DNA from: an uncultured Clostridia bacterium
GTDB taxonomy: Bacteria; Bacillota; Clostridia; TANB77; CAG-508
Length of the DNA stretch: 17,349 nucleotides
Reading direction: 5' to 3'
NCBI GenBank assembly: GCA_949077355.1
Contig: CARUQW010000024.1
Location: forward strand, 1-17,349
Part shown: positions 8,401 through 13,842 of the stretch, one piece after another
How the letters are laid out: the number at the start of each line of letters is the position of its first letter
How positions within the stretch are numbered: the first letter of the stretch is position 1
Notes under the pieces: model-generated
Databases searched by the model: none
Told to the model about the DNA's origin: nothing
The model's input: only the letters and a program-made list of their open reading frames with translations
Translations under genes and position numbers: made by a program

Positions 8401-8682
8401 TGTTTGTCCTCCAATTCCTGGAAGAATAGCATCTGGTCTTTCATAACGAATAATTTTAGCAACATATTCTATGGTTAATGGTTCCATATAAACTTTATCT
8501 GCAATTGCCGTATCTGTCATAATGGTTGCTGGATTGGAATTAACTAGAATTACTTTATATCCTTCTTCTTTTAAAGCTAAACAGGCTTGTGTTCCTGCAT
8601 AATCAAATTCTGCCGCTTGTCCTATTACAATAGGTCCTGACCCTATTACTAATACACTTTTTATATCTTTTCTTTTTGGCAT
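5500..8682 (-). CDS. carB: Carbamoyl-phosphate synthase large subunit
   Basis: This subunit makes carbamoyl phosphate from bicarbonate, two ATP and ammonia delivered by the small subunit. It has 1060 residues from 8682, close to the family norm. Two duplicated ATP-grasp halves are visible. The first begins SVLVIGSGPIVIGQAAEFDY and contains RPAFTLGGTGGGFA; the second begins IIVLGAGPIRIGQGVEFDY and contains RPSYVLGGRAM. A helical oligomerisation domain lies between them. The last about 130 residues form the MGS-like allosteric domain (ATKGTAKFL, TDGAQIRRCAVENNIP), which binds UMP or related effectors in the family. The start at 8682 is preceded by AAAGGTGAG; the frame is open further upstream into the 118-base palindrome but has no good site. 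The carA-carB gap is 170 bases, where many genomes have almost none. Confidence 0.97.
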   Translation of the reverse strand: MPKRKDIKSVLVIGSGPIVIGQAAEFDYAGTQACLALKEEGYKVILVNSNPATIMTDTAIADKVYMEPLTIEYVAKIIRYERPDAILPGIGGQTGLNIAMQLYKKGVLQECQVELLGTSSESIERAEDREKFKALCEELGEPVLESIIATTMEEGIEAANKIGYPVVLRPAFTLGGTGGGFADKEEELKETIKHALKLSPVGQVLVEKSIKGYKEIEYEVIRDSNDTAITVCNMENLDPVGVHTGDSIVVAPSQTLTNKEYQLLRDSALKIIRALKIEGGCNVQFALDPHSFNYYLIEVNPRVSRSSALASKASGYPIARVSAKIAIGMRLDEIKLANTPASFEPALDYVVSKVARFPFDKFTLASNKLSTQMKATGEVMSVGRTLEESLLKAIRSLEIGVCHIQMDKFDKTETEELMEYIKAGRDDRIYAIAELIRRDVDLGLIYNFTKIDMFFLEKIKNIVKAEEILKKNQDDIEVLKQVKKMGFSDKYIAKVWKKTEEEIYHLRKEKNIYPVYKMIDTCSSEFESYVPYFYSTYEEENESIISKKKKIIVLGAGPIRIGQGVEFDYSTVHAIQTIKEAGYEAIIINNNPETVSTDYTTSDKLYFEPLTVEDVMNIIDLEKPEGVISALGGQTAINLAEPLSKLGVRMIGTDVNAIERAENRDSFEKVMKKLKLLQPKGEAVTNIEDGIKVAEAIGYPVLVRPSYVLGGRAMQIVSNKEALEKYLKTAVEVNKKQPVLVDKYIIGKELEVDAVCDGTDVFVPGIMEHVEKTGIHSGDSISIYPTFSVSQKAKEKILDYTVKLGLGIGIVGLYNIQFIVDKNEEVYVIEVNPRSSRTVPFISKSTGYSLADIGTLVMLGKTLKEQGITEVYPKEKEKWYVKAPAFSFSKLNGLDAYLSPEMKSTGEAIGYDKKLTRALYKALQSSGMKLANYGTIFLTIANEDKEEALPLIRRFYNLGFNIEATKGTAKFLKEHGIRTRVKKKISEGSEEILESMRKGYVNYVINTRNINSINQETDGAQIRRCAVENNIPIFTALDTVKVLLDVLEEITLGISTIDES

Positions 8683-8722
8683 ATATTTTCTCACCTTTCT
8701 TGTTTTAATTAATTTTATTGGC

Positions 8723-8840
8723 AAAGTTAAATATATTTTTTCTTCGTAACTCCCAACTGCATACTGTCTGTAATTTCATAACAGACAGTAACTTGTTGGT
8801 CCCCCCGAATTATTACTTCATAAAAAATATATTTAACTTT
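8723..8840. repeat. 118-base palindromic element between carA and carB (MITE-like or structured RNA)
   Basis: The outer arms 8723-8741 and 8822-8840 are perfect 19-base inverted repeats. Inside them, GTAA (8746-8749) can pair with TTAC (8813-8816), CCAAC (8753-8757) with GTTGG (8795-8799), and a 10-base stem (8762-8771 with 8781-8790) closes a 9-base loop. The whole can fold as one long rod with internal loops. One side has a run of six G (on minus), striking in this AT-rich region. There is no U-tract, so it is not a standard terminator. I see no clear target-site duplication. It is either a miniature inverted-repeat element or a cis-acting RNA in the carAB transcript. Confidence 0.65.
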
Positions 8841-8852
8841 ACTATATCTGTT

Positions 8853-9932
8853 TTATTTTCCCAGTAAACTAATAAATTTATCAAATAAGTATCCACTGTC
8901 TTGAGGACCTGGTGCACTTTCTGGATGATATTGCACACTAAATACTTTGTCTTTTTTGCATTCTACTCCTTCGACGGTATCATCTAAAATGTTTTTATGA
9001 GTTACAGTTAAATCTGTTTTTGCTAATGATTTTTCATCTACTGCATAACTATGATTTTGGCTTGTAATTTCTATTTTGTCAGTTTCTAAATTTAGCACTG
9101 GATGATTTCCACCTCTATGTCCAAATTTCAATTTATAAGTTTTTGCACCATAAGCTAAGCTTATCATTTGATGTCCTAAACAAATTCCAAAGATTGGATA
9201 TTTTCCTCGTAATTCTTTTACTAGTTTAATTACTTCTTTTACATCTTCAGGATCTCCTGGTCCATTGGATAAAAATATTCCATCTGGTTTTAAGTCTATA
9301 ATCTCCTTTGCTGTTGTATTATATGGAACAACTGTTACATTACATCCTCTTTTGTTTAAACTTCTTACAATATTTAATTTGATACCACAGTCAACAGCTA
9401 CAATGTTGTATTTGTGGTTTGCTGTTCTAGAATACCATTTTTTCTTACAACTTACTTTTGCTACTGCATCTTTTGGTATCTCATTTTCTCTTAATTTCTT
9501 TAATGCCTTTTGTTTGCTGGTGTTGATATCTGTTATGATTACTTTTCTACTTCCTTTTTCTCTGATACTTCTTGTTAGTTTTCTAGTATCAATTCCAGCA
9601 ATTCCTGGTATGTTACTTTCTTCTAAATACTCTGATAATGTTTTGGTATATCTAAAATTACTTGGTAGGTCATTATATTCCCTTACAATCATACCTCCAA
9701 TTGTTGGTTGTTTTGTTTCATAGTCATCATCTGTGATTCCATAATTTCCAATAAGAGGGTAAGTCATCACTACCATTTGATAGGTATACGACGGATCTGA
9801 TACAATTTCTTGATATCCTGCCATGGATGTATTAAATACAATTTCACAGATTGCTTCTTTGTCTGCACCAAATCCATATCCATAGTATTCTTCACCATCT
9901 TCTAATACAATTTTTTTGTTAAATTCTTTCAT
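8853..9932 (-). CDS. carA: Carbamoyl-phosphate synthase small (glutaminase) subunit
   Basis: This subunit hydrolyses glutamine and channels ammonia to CarB. It has 359 residues from 9932. The N-terminal domain begins KIVLEDGEEYYGYGFG and contains FNTSMAGYQEIVSDPSY and the PGIAGIDTRKLTR segment typical of CarA. The class I glutaminase domain follows: LSNGPGDPEDV, the nucleophile Cys251 in GICLGHQ, KFGHRGGNHPV, and the catalytic pair His336 and Glu338 in QYHPESAPGP. The ATG at 9932 has GAGGAGG 8 bases upstream. An in-frame ATG at 9971 lies inside the terminator hairpin and would add a tail foreign to the family, so it is rejected. Expression probably depends on the leader and terminator at 9953-10059. 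Confidence 0.97.
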   Translation of the reverse strand: MKEFNKKIVLEDGEEYYGYGFGADKEAICEIVFNTSMAGYQEIVSDPSYTYQMVVMTYPLIGNYGITDDDYETKQPTIGGMIVREYNDLPSNFRYTKTLSEYLEESNIPGIAGIDTRKLTRSIREKGSRKVIITDINTSKQKALKKLRENEIPKDAVAKVSCKKKWYSRTANHKYNIVAVDCGIKLNIVRSLNKRGCNVTVVPYNTTAKEIIDLKPDGIFLSNGPGDPEDVKEVIKLVKELRGKYPIFGICLGHQMISLAYGAKTYKLKFGHRGGNHPVLNLETDKIEITSQNHSYAVDEKSLAKTDLTVTHKNILDDTVEGVECKKDKVFSVQYHPESAPGPQDSGYLFDKFISLLGK

Positions 9933-9952
9933 ATATACCTCCTCGTTTTGAC

Positions 9953-9981
9953 AAAAAAAAATAAGGAACACTACTCCTTAT
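9953..9981 (-). terminator. Intrinsic terminator in the carA leader (candidate attenuator)
   Basis: A 7-base stem (9961-9967 with 9975-9981) and 7-base loop are followed on the minus strand by eight T (9960-9953). It stands 20 bases upstream of the carA ATG and directly after the leader peptide stop, so RNA polymerase must pass it to express carAB. A ribosome stopped at the leader TAG (9984-9982) would cover its 5' arm. Confidence 0.75.
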
Positions 9982-10059
9982 CTAAAATGCAAATAAAACA
10001 ACGATTAAGAAAACGCTTGCTTTTTTTATGAAGTTTGTTTTTCTTAACATTTTTTTCAT
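9982..10059 (-). CDS. Leader peptide upstream of carA
   Basis: This is a 25-codon reading frame beginning MKKMLRKTNFIKKASV and ending FLIVVLFAF. GGAAGG stands about 12 bases upstream of its ATG. Its stop codon TAG is immediately next to the terminator stem at 9981. The hydrophobic tail is what very T-rich codons encode (Phe, Leu, Ile, Val), so the base composition may matter more than the peptide. There is no run of a regulated amino acid such as Arg, so it is not a classical amino-acid-starvation leader. Upstream codons contain a 9-base segment (10039-10047) complementary to 10005-10013, a possible pause hairpin. The peptide could also simply be a small membrane peptide, but position and layout argue for regulation in cis. 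Confidence 0.6.
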   Translation of the reverse strand: MKKMLRKTNFIKKASVFLIVVLFAF

Positions 10060-10100
10060 TTTATTCGCGTCCTTCCTTTTTTCTTTCTTATATCTTTTTT

Positions 10101-10130
10101 ATTATAACAAATTTCGACCATAAATTGCAA
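10101..10130 (-). promoter_or_regulatory. Promoter of the carA leader transcript
   Basis: TTGCAA (10125-10130) is followed after 18 bases by a consensus TATAAT (10101-10106) on the minus strand. A-tracts lie just upstream of the -35 box, as in an UP element. Transcription would start near 10094, about 35 bases before the leader peptide ATG. Confidence 0.7.
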
Positions 10131-10152
10131 GTTTTTTTGTTAATTTTTTTCG

Positions 10153-10244
10153 TTTTGGTTAGTTTTGGCTAGTTTTGGTTAGTTTTGGGACAGGCACAGA
10201 ACTAACCACTATGGATACTTCTGTGCCTGTCCCAAAACTAACCA
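10153..10244. repeat. REP-like palindrome, copy 1, preceded by three 10-base tandem repeats
   Basis: The arms 10176-10201 and 10219-10244 are perfect 26-base inverted repeats carrying GGGACAGGCACAGAA. The 17-base loop (10202-10218) is nearly the same as the reverse complement of the loop in copy 2, so the two are copies of one element in opposite orientation. The left side is preceded by TTTTGGTTAG, TTTTGGCTAG and TTTTGGTTAG (10153-10182), the last running into the arm. The element sits between the divergent promoters of the carA leader and the membrane protein at 10336. Confidence 0.8.
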
Positions 10245-10271
10245 CGAATTCAGTAATATTTTTCTATTTTG

Positions 10272-10300
10272 TTGCATTTTAATTTCCAATCTAGTAAAAT
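10272..10300 (+). promoter_or_regulatory. Promoter of the plus-strand membrane protein gene
   Basis: TTGCAT (10272-10277), a 17-base spacer and TAAAAT (10295-10300) lie 35 bases upstream of the ATG at 10336. AAGGAGG follows before the start. Confidence 0.6.
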
Positions 10301-10335
10301 AAATTTATCCCAAAAATCCAAGGAGGAAAATCAAA

Positions 10336-10797
10336 ATGGAGAAACATATTGAAAAAGTATATACCGATAATTTACTAAAAATTTGTATTGCTTTATCTAT
10401 TTTTAGCCTTTTAACTTATTTAGTAGGTATTTTTTTATATAAAGCTTTTGATTTTGGTTGTATTTTTGAAATTATTTCTTTTGTATTTATCATACTTGCT
10501 TATCTTGGCATTTCCAAAGCCAATTTTCAGTCTAGCAAAAGATATATCATTATAGCTATGATTCCAATTGGTTGGTTGCTTATTTATGATTTTATTAATC
10601 TTCTTGTTAATCTAAAGGAAGTTCTAATAGAAGTTTTTGGTTATTATACAAGTCTTGACCAATATTTCTATTATTTAGAGCCTTATTTATTTGATATTAC
10701 TTTAGTAGGACTAATTATATTGCTTTATAAATGTTATTCTTCCTTATCCATAGCTGATGGTAGTCAAAAGACTAATGATTTTTATGATAAACTATAG
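10336..10797 (+). CDS. Four-helix integral membrane protein of unknown function
   Basis: I do not recognise this 153-residue protein. It has four likely membrane helices, at about 13-35, 42-59, 69-91 and 117-133. The N-terminus is short and charged, and the C-terminal tail polar (about 135-153). The loop between helices 3 and 4 is aromatic-rich (FGYYTSLDQYFYYLEPY). No catalytic or metal-binding motif is visible. There is no cleavable signal peptide. AAGGAGG stands 9 bases before the ATG. This is the only plus-strand gene in the window, with its own promoter, and it converges on the minus-strand membrane protein at 10862-11590, sharing a terminator with it. The two are both four-helix proteins but show no evident sequence similarity. 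Function cannot be assigned. Confidence 0.85.
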   Translation: MEKHIEKVYTDNLLKICIALSIFSLLTYLVGIFLYKAFDFGCIFEIISFVFIILAYLGISKANFQSSKRYIIIAMIPIGWLLIYDFINLLVNLKEVLIEVFGYYTSLDQYFYYLEPYLFDITLVGLIILLYKCYSSLSIADGSQKTNDFYDKL

Positions 10798-10812
10798 TTA
10801 TGGTTTTGTAAA

Positions 10813-10863
10813 AAAAGATTATCTATTTTTATTCACCAATAAAATAAAAATAGATAATCTTTT
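10813..10863. terminator. Bidirectional terminator between convergent membrane protein genes
   Basis: There is a perfect 21-base inverted repeat (10813-10833 with 10843-10863) with a 9-base loop, with A-runs on one side and T-runs on the other in both directions. It starts 15 bases after the plus-strand stop, and its other arm overlaps the stop codon of the minus-strand gene. Confidence 0.85.
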
Positions 10864-11590
10864 AAAATTTAATATTTTCTTCTTCATCATATAAAATAAT
10901 ATCATCTTTTGCTAATTTTTCTTTTTTTCTTTCAATCGTAGACAATCTATAAGATAAATACAATATAACTACAATAACTACTAACTGTATGATTCCATAT
11001 AAAGTTGTTTTTATTGAAAAATTAGTATATGATTTTATACTTTCATCAACATAGGCTTGTTTTTGACTGGTTAATTTCACTCCCGATAATCCCAAACTAA
11101 TTTTATTAGATTTTTTATTTTCCACCTTATTTTGCTGATATTGTTCATAATATTTTTCAAATGTATCTTCGTTATATTTACGATTCAAATTCAATTTTCC
11201 TATTCCTATTCCAATCATTATTATTAGGGATATGAATGCTACTATTCTTAAATTTCTTATTAATTTCTCTTTACTACTTTTTGTAAGAAATGTAACTAGT
11301 GCAGTTGTTATAAGAGTAGCCCCTATTGCAATGAATTGAACTGTCAAAAAGATATTTTTCACGTTGGCTATTGGGTCTTCAAATGGATTTTGATAAGAAA
11401 AAAGATATACTGCAAAAATTGTTATTACTATAATCAGTGTTGCTATCAATTCTATTGCTACAAAAGTTTTATCATATTTTATGATTATAAATCTTCCATT
11501 CCAATAGTGTGAATAATGTGGTGCACTATATCCTCCATCTTCCCCCGTATTTGTATTGATATTCGGAACTTCTCCGCGATTTCGAAACAT
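10862..11590 (-). CDS. Four-helix membrane protein of unknown function
   Basis: I do not recognise this 242-residue protein. From the start at 11590 it has an N-terminal hydrophilic segment rich in Asn, Gly, Tyr and His (about 1-35). Four likely membrane helices follow, near 43-65, 79-103, 113-132 and 194-215. The long loop between helices 3 and 4 (about 133-193) is polar and Lys/Tyr/Gln-rich (KYYEQYQQNKVENKKSNK), probably outside the membrane on the same side as the helix 1-2 loop. The C-terminus is acidic and cytoplasmic (LYDEEENIKF). The start at 11590 is chosen because GGAGG stands 8 bases before it; an ATG at 11605 overlaps that site. It begins just after the gapA terminator, so it is likely its own unit, with a possible TACAAT -10 box upstream. 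Confidence 0.85.
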   Translation of the reverse strand: MFRNRGEVPNINTNTGEDGGYSAPHYSHYWNGRFIIIKYDKTFVAIELIATLIIVITIFAVYLFSYQNPFEDPIANVKNIFLTVQFIAIGATLITTALVTFLTKSSKEKLIRNLRIVAFISLIIMIGIGIGKLNLNRKYNEDTFEKYYEQYQQNKVENKKSNKISLGLSGVKLTSQKQAYVDESIKSYTNFSIKTTLYGIIQLVVIVVILYLSYRLSTIERKKEKLAKDDIILYDEEENIKF

Positions 11591-11625
11591 ATTTATTTCC
11601 TCCATTGTATATACTATATTACTAA

Positions 11626-11671
11626 AATAAGCTAAGGTTTTTTTAGTTGTTTACAAAAACCTTAGCTTATT
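11626..11671. terminator. gapA terminator
   Basis: There is a perfect 17-base inverted repeat (11626-11642 with 11655-11671) and a 12-base loop, 15 bases downstream of the gapA stop. On the minus strand the stem includes T-runs and is followed by TTAG. On the plus strand it is followed by seven T, so it can also block opposite transcription into gapA. Confidence 0.8.
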
Positions 11672-11686
11672 ATTTTTTTGTATAAA

Positions 11687-12691
11687 TTAATCTTTACTAG
11701 CAATATAGCAAGCTAAATCTACTAATTTATTAGAATATCCCCATTCGTTATCATACCATGCAACTAATTTTACAAAAGTATCTGTAAGCATAATTCCAGC
11801 TGTACTATCGAAAATAGAAGTATGTGGATCTGTTGTAAAGTCTGAAGAAACCACAGGATCTTTTACATATTCAACAATTCCCTTCATTTCATTTTCAGAT
11901 GCCTTTTTCATAGCCTCACAAATTTCTTCATAGGTTGCTGGTTTTTCTAAATTACAAGTTAAATCAACTACTGAAACGTCAGCTGTTGGCACTCTAAATG
12001 CCATACCTGTTAATTTACCATTTAATGCTGGAATAACTTTTCCAACTGCTTTTGCTGCTCCTGTTGAAGATGGTATGATATTACTAGCTGCCGCTCTACC
12101 ACCTCTCCAATCTTTTTTAGAAGCTCCGTCTACTGTTTTTTGTGTCGCTGTCATAGCATGAACTGTAGTCATTAATCCATCTTTAATTCCAAAATTATCA
12201 TTAATAACTTTAGCAAGTGGTGCTAAACAGTTTGTCGTACAAGAAGCATTTGATACAATATTCATACTTGGGTCATATTCTGTATGGTTAACTCCCATAA
12301 CAAACATTGGCGCATCTTTTGAAGGGGCACTAATAATTACTTTTTTAGCACCAGCATCAATATGCGCTTGTGCTTTTTCAAGAGTTGTAAATACCCCTGA
12401 ACATTCTAACACATAATCAACACCTAATTCTCCCCAAGGAATATTGTGTGGATCCATTTCATTAAATACCTTTATTTCTTTTCCATTTACTGTTAATATA
12501 TTATCTTTTCCTTCTACTGTTCCTTCAAATTTTCCATGTACTGTATCATATTTTGTCATATAAGCCATATAATCTGCTGCGATAAATGGGTCATTTATTG
12601 CTACAACTTCTACATCTTCTTTCTTTAACGCTGCTTGGAATGATAAGTTTCCTATTCTTCCAAATCCATTAATTCCAATTTTTACTGACAT
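11687..12691 (-). CDS. gapA: NAD-dependent glyceraldehyde-3-phosphate dehydrogenase
   Basis: This cytoplasmic enzyme oxidises glyceraldehyde-3-phosphate with phosphate and NAD to 1,3-bisphosphoglycerate. It has 334 residues from 12691. The NAD domain begins VKIGINGFGRIGN, with Asn-Asp at 33-34 ending beta-2, as in NAD-preferring forms. The catalytic Cys151 lies in SNASCTTNCLAP and His178 in TTVHAMT. Substrate phosphate-binding segments include RGGRAAASNIIPSSTGAAKA and FRVPTADVSVVDL, and the C-terminal helix carries WYDNEWGYSNKLVDL. The usual second Arg of GFGRIGR is Asn here, a mild substitution. AAGGAGG precedes the ATG; the open frame upstream to 12724 is rejected. gapA stands alone with its own promoters and terminator, about 7 kb from the pgk operon. 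Confidence 0.97.
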   Translation of the reverse strand: MSVKIGINGFGRIGNLSFQAALKKEDVEVVAINDPFIAADYMAYMTKYDTVHGKFEGTVEGKDNILTVNGKEIKVFNEMDPHNIPWGELGVDYVLECSGVFTTLEKAQAHIDAGAKKVIISAPSKDAPMFVMGVNHTEYDPSMNIVSNASCTTNCLAPLAKVINDNFGIKDGLMTTVHAMTATQKTVDGASKKDWRGGRAAASNIIPSSTGAAKAVGKVIPALNGKLTGMAFRVPTADVSVVDLTCNLEKPATYEEICEAMKKASENEMKGIVEYVKDPVVSSDFTTDPHTSIFDSTAGIMLTDTFVKLVAWYDNEWGYSNKLVDLACYIASKD

Positions 12692-12736
12692 AATATTTCC
12701 TCCTTCTTGGATGATTTTTATCATCTACTTTTTAAT

Positions 12737-12763
12737 ATAGTATTACCTATTTTTCTTAGGCAA
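12737..12763 (-). promoter_or_regulatory. gapA proximal promoter (P2)
   Basis: TTGCCT (12758-12763) and TACTAT (12737-12742) are separated by 15 bases on the minus strand; TATATT, three bases further on, gives an 18-base alternative. The element follows the P1 -10 box after 4 bases, exactly as at pgk. Confidence 0.45.
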
Positions 12764-12767
12764 TTCA

Positions 12768-12796
12768 ATTCTATACCAAAAAAGAATACATTGCAA
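12768..12796 (-). promoter_or_regulatory. gapA distal promoter (P1), spacer identical to pgk
   Basis: TTGCAA (12791-12796), a 17-base spacer and TAGAAT (12768-12773) lie on the minus strand. Bases 12768-12789 are identical to 4843-4864 upstream of pgk. A-tracts precede the -35 box. A weak hairpin with bulges overlaps it. Confidence 0.55.
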
Positions 12797-12825
12797 GCAT
12801 TTTTTTGTTTTTTTCCTTTTCGTTG

Positions 12826-12902
12826 GTTATGGTTAGTTTTGGGACAGGCACAGAAGTATCCATTATGGTTAGTTCTGTGCCTGTCCCAAAACTAACCATA
12901 AC
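12826..12902. repeat. REP-like palindrome, copy 2, at the 3' end of the RAYT gene
   Basis: Perfect 30-base arms (12826-12855 and 12873-12902) carry GGGACAGGCACAGAA and its complement around a 17-base loop. The loop matches copy 1 in inverted orientation. Its outer GGTTAG flank supplies the last codon and stop of the transposase gene. It lies 30 bases upstream of the gapA P1 -35 box. Confidence 0.85.
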
Positions 12903-13711
12903 TAACCATTCTTTCTACACAAATATACTCTTTGTATTATTCTTATATTAATACCTAATACTCTTGCCATTTGTTGCTGTGTTATACCTTTAATGTTTCT
13001 AATTTTTTGTAAAATTTCTTCTCTATTTCTTATATTATATTTTTGTATTTCTTGAATATTCTCAATTCCTAATTCTTCTTTTATAAAATAAATTACTTCC
13101 TTATCTGTTAATTTGTTTCTCATTTCATATTCCAATAATTCTGTACTTTCCTGAAATTTTAAACTTTTTTTATTAAATTTTAAAAATTCTTCTTTATTTT
13201 TTTCCTTTTGCGGCAAAAATATTTCTAAAACTTCTTCTGTATCTACAAGTTTATCCTCTTCCTTTAAGTCTTCTGCTTTAAAATATTCTTGATAACTGCT
13301 CCATTTATATTGTTCCATTTCACAAATTCCTGCTTTTAAAGGATTTTGATGAATATATCTAATTAAGTTTAATAGATAATAGATATTTTCAACATTTCTA
13401 CTTCGAAATCTATTCTCAAATAGATGACCTACTCTTTTATATTTTTTATTAAAATAATTAGCATAACTAGTACCTATACTATGGATAATTTTAGACAATT
13501 TATAATTTTCATCTTTGATTTCTAAATGAATATGATTTGGCATTAAAACATATGAATATAATTGATATAAAAATTTATTTTTTGTTTTTTTAATAATTCT
13601 TTGAAATTCTAAATAATCCTTTTCTTCAAAAAAAATGTCTTGTTTGTTGATTCCTCGTAACATACAATGATATATGTTGCTATGACTCTTTGTTCTTGGT
13701 TGCCTTGGCAA
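12902..13711 (-). CDS. REP-associated tyrosine transposase (RAYT, Y1/HUH family)
   Basis: This is a single-strand DNA endonuclease of the Y1 HUH class, related to IS200/IS605 TnpA, that in studied cases acts on REP palindromes. It has 269 residues. The N-terminal domain shows YHCMLRGINKQ (14-24), the HUH motif His60-Ile-His62 in VLMPNHIHLEI, the candidate tyrosine region SYANYFNKKYKRVGHLFENR (82-101) and RYIHQNPLKAGI (118-129). The C-terminal part ends with a helix-turn-helix-like segment (TQQQMARVLGINIRIIQRVY, about 243-262). The start is TTG at 13711, with AAAGGAGG 9 bases upstream. Matching palindromes lie at its 3' end and, as a half copy, upstream, so it probably acts on them. It appears intact. 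The stop codon falls within the 3' REP flank. Confidence 0.9.
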   Translation of the reverse strand: MPRQPRTKSHSNIYHCMLRGINKQDIFFEEKDYLEFQRIIKKTKNKFLYQLYSYVLMPNHIHLEIKDENYKLSKIIHSIGTSYANYFNKKYKRVGHLFENRFRSRNVENIYYLLNLIRYIHQNPLKAGICEMEQYKWSSYQEYFKAEDLKEEDKLVDTEEVLEIFLPQKEKNKEEFLKFNKKSLKFQESTELLEYEMRNKLTDKEVIYFIKEELGIENIQEIQKYNIRNREEILQKIRNIKGITQQQMARVLGINIRIIQRVYLCRKNG

Positions 13712-13735
13712 TCTATCAAACCTCCTTTATATGAT

Positions 13736-13780
13736 AAAAAGAGTATAACACATTTTTTATTATTTTGCTATACTCTTTTT
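13736..13780. terminator. Terminator-like hairpin between GH15 and the RAYT gene
   Basis: A perfect 12-base inverted repeat (13736-13747 with 13769-13780) surrounds a 21-base loop and ends in five T on either strand. On the minus strand it follows the GH15 stop by 62 bases and precedes the RAYT start by 24 bases. Its 3' arm holds TATACT, which may also be the RAYT -10 box. Confidence 0.55.
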
Positions 13781-13803
13781 CATATTTTACAATTTTTTCT
13801 AAT

Positions 13804-13835
13804 AATGGTTAGCTCTGTGCCTGTCCCAAAACTAA
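13804..13835. repeat. REP-like element, copy 3, half copy
   Basis: The segment starts with TGGTTAG from the loop of copy 2, then has CTCTGTGCCTGTCCCAAAAC and TAA, matching the right arm of copy 2 with one mismatch. The left arm is missing, so it cannot fold into the full hairpin. It is in the same orientation as copy 2. It stands 7 bases downstream of the GH15 stop and 92 bases upstream of the RAYT start. Confidence 0.8.
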
Positions 13836-13842
13836 ACAAAAA

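Noticed and set aside
8680..8725. A separate promoter for carB in the carA-carB gap
   Set aside because: TTGCC at about 8718-8722 on the minus strand is not followed by a convincing -10 box at the right distance.
9933..9971. Longer carA start
   Set aside because: The ATG at 9971 is inside the terminator hairpin, lacks a ribosome site and encodes a tail not found in CarA; 9932 has GAGGAGG.
9932..10100. PyrR-binding antiterminator or T-box riboswitch in the carA leader
   Set aside because: I see neither the conserved PyrR RNA loop motif nor a T-box sequence with specifier hairpin; the transcript before the terminator is only about 130 bases and mostly coding for the leader peptide.
10153..10244. 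CRISPR array or single-repeat remnant
   Set aside because: The repeats are palindromic REP-like copies, dispersed and in both orientations, without regular spacers or cas genes.
12823..12905. Conventional intrinsic terminator for the RAYT gene
   Set aside because: The hairpin is strong but no T-run follows on the minus strand, and the same element recurs away from gene ends, so it is better explained as a REP repeat, although it may still reduce read-through into gapA.
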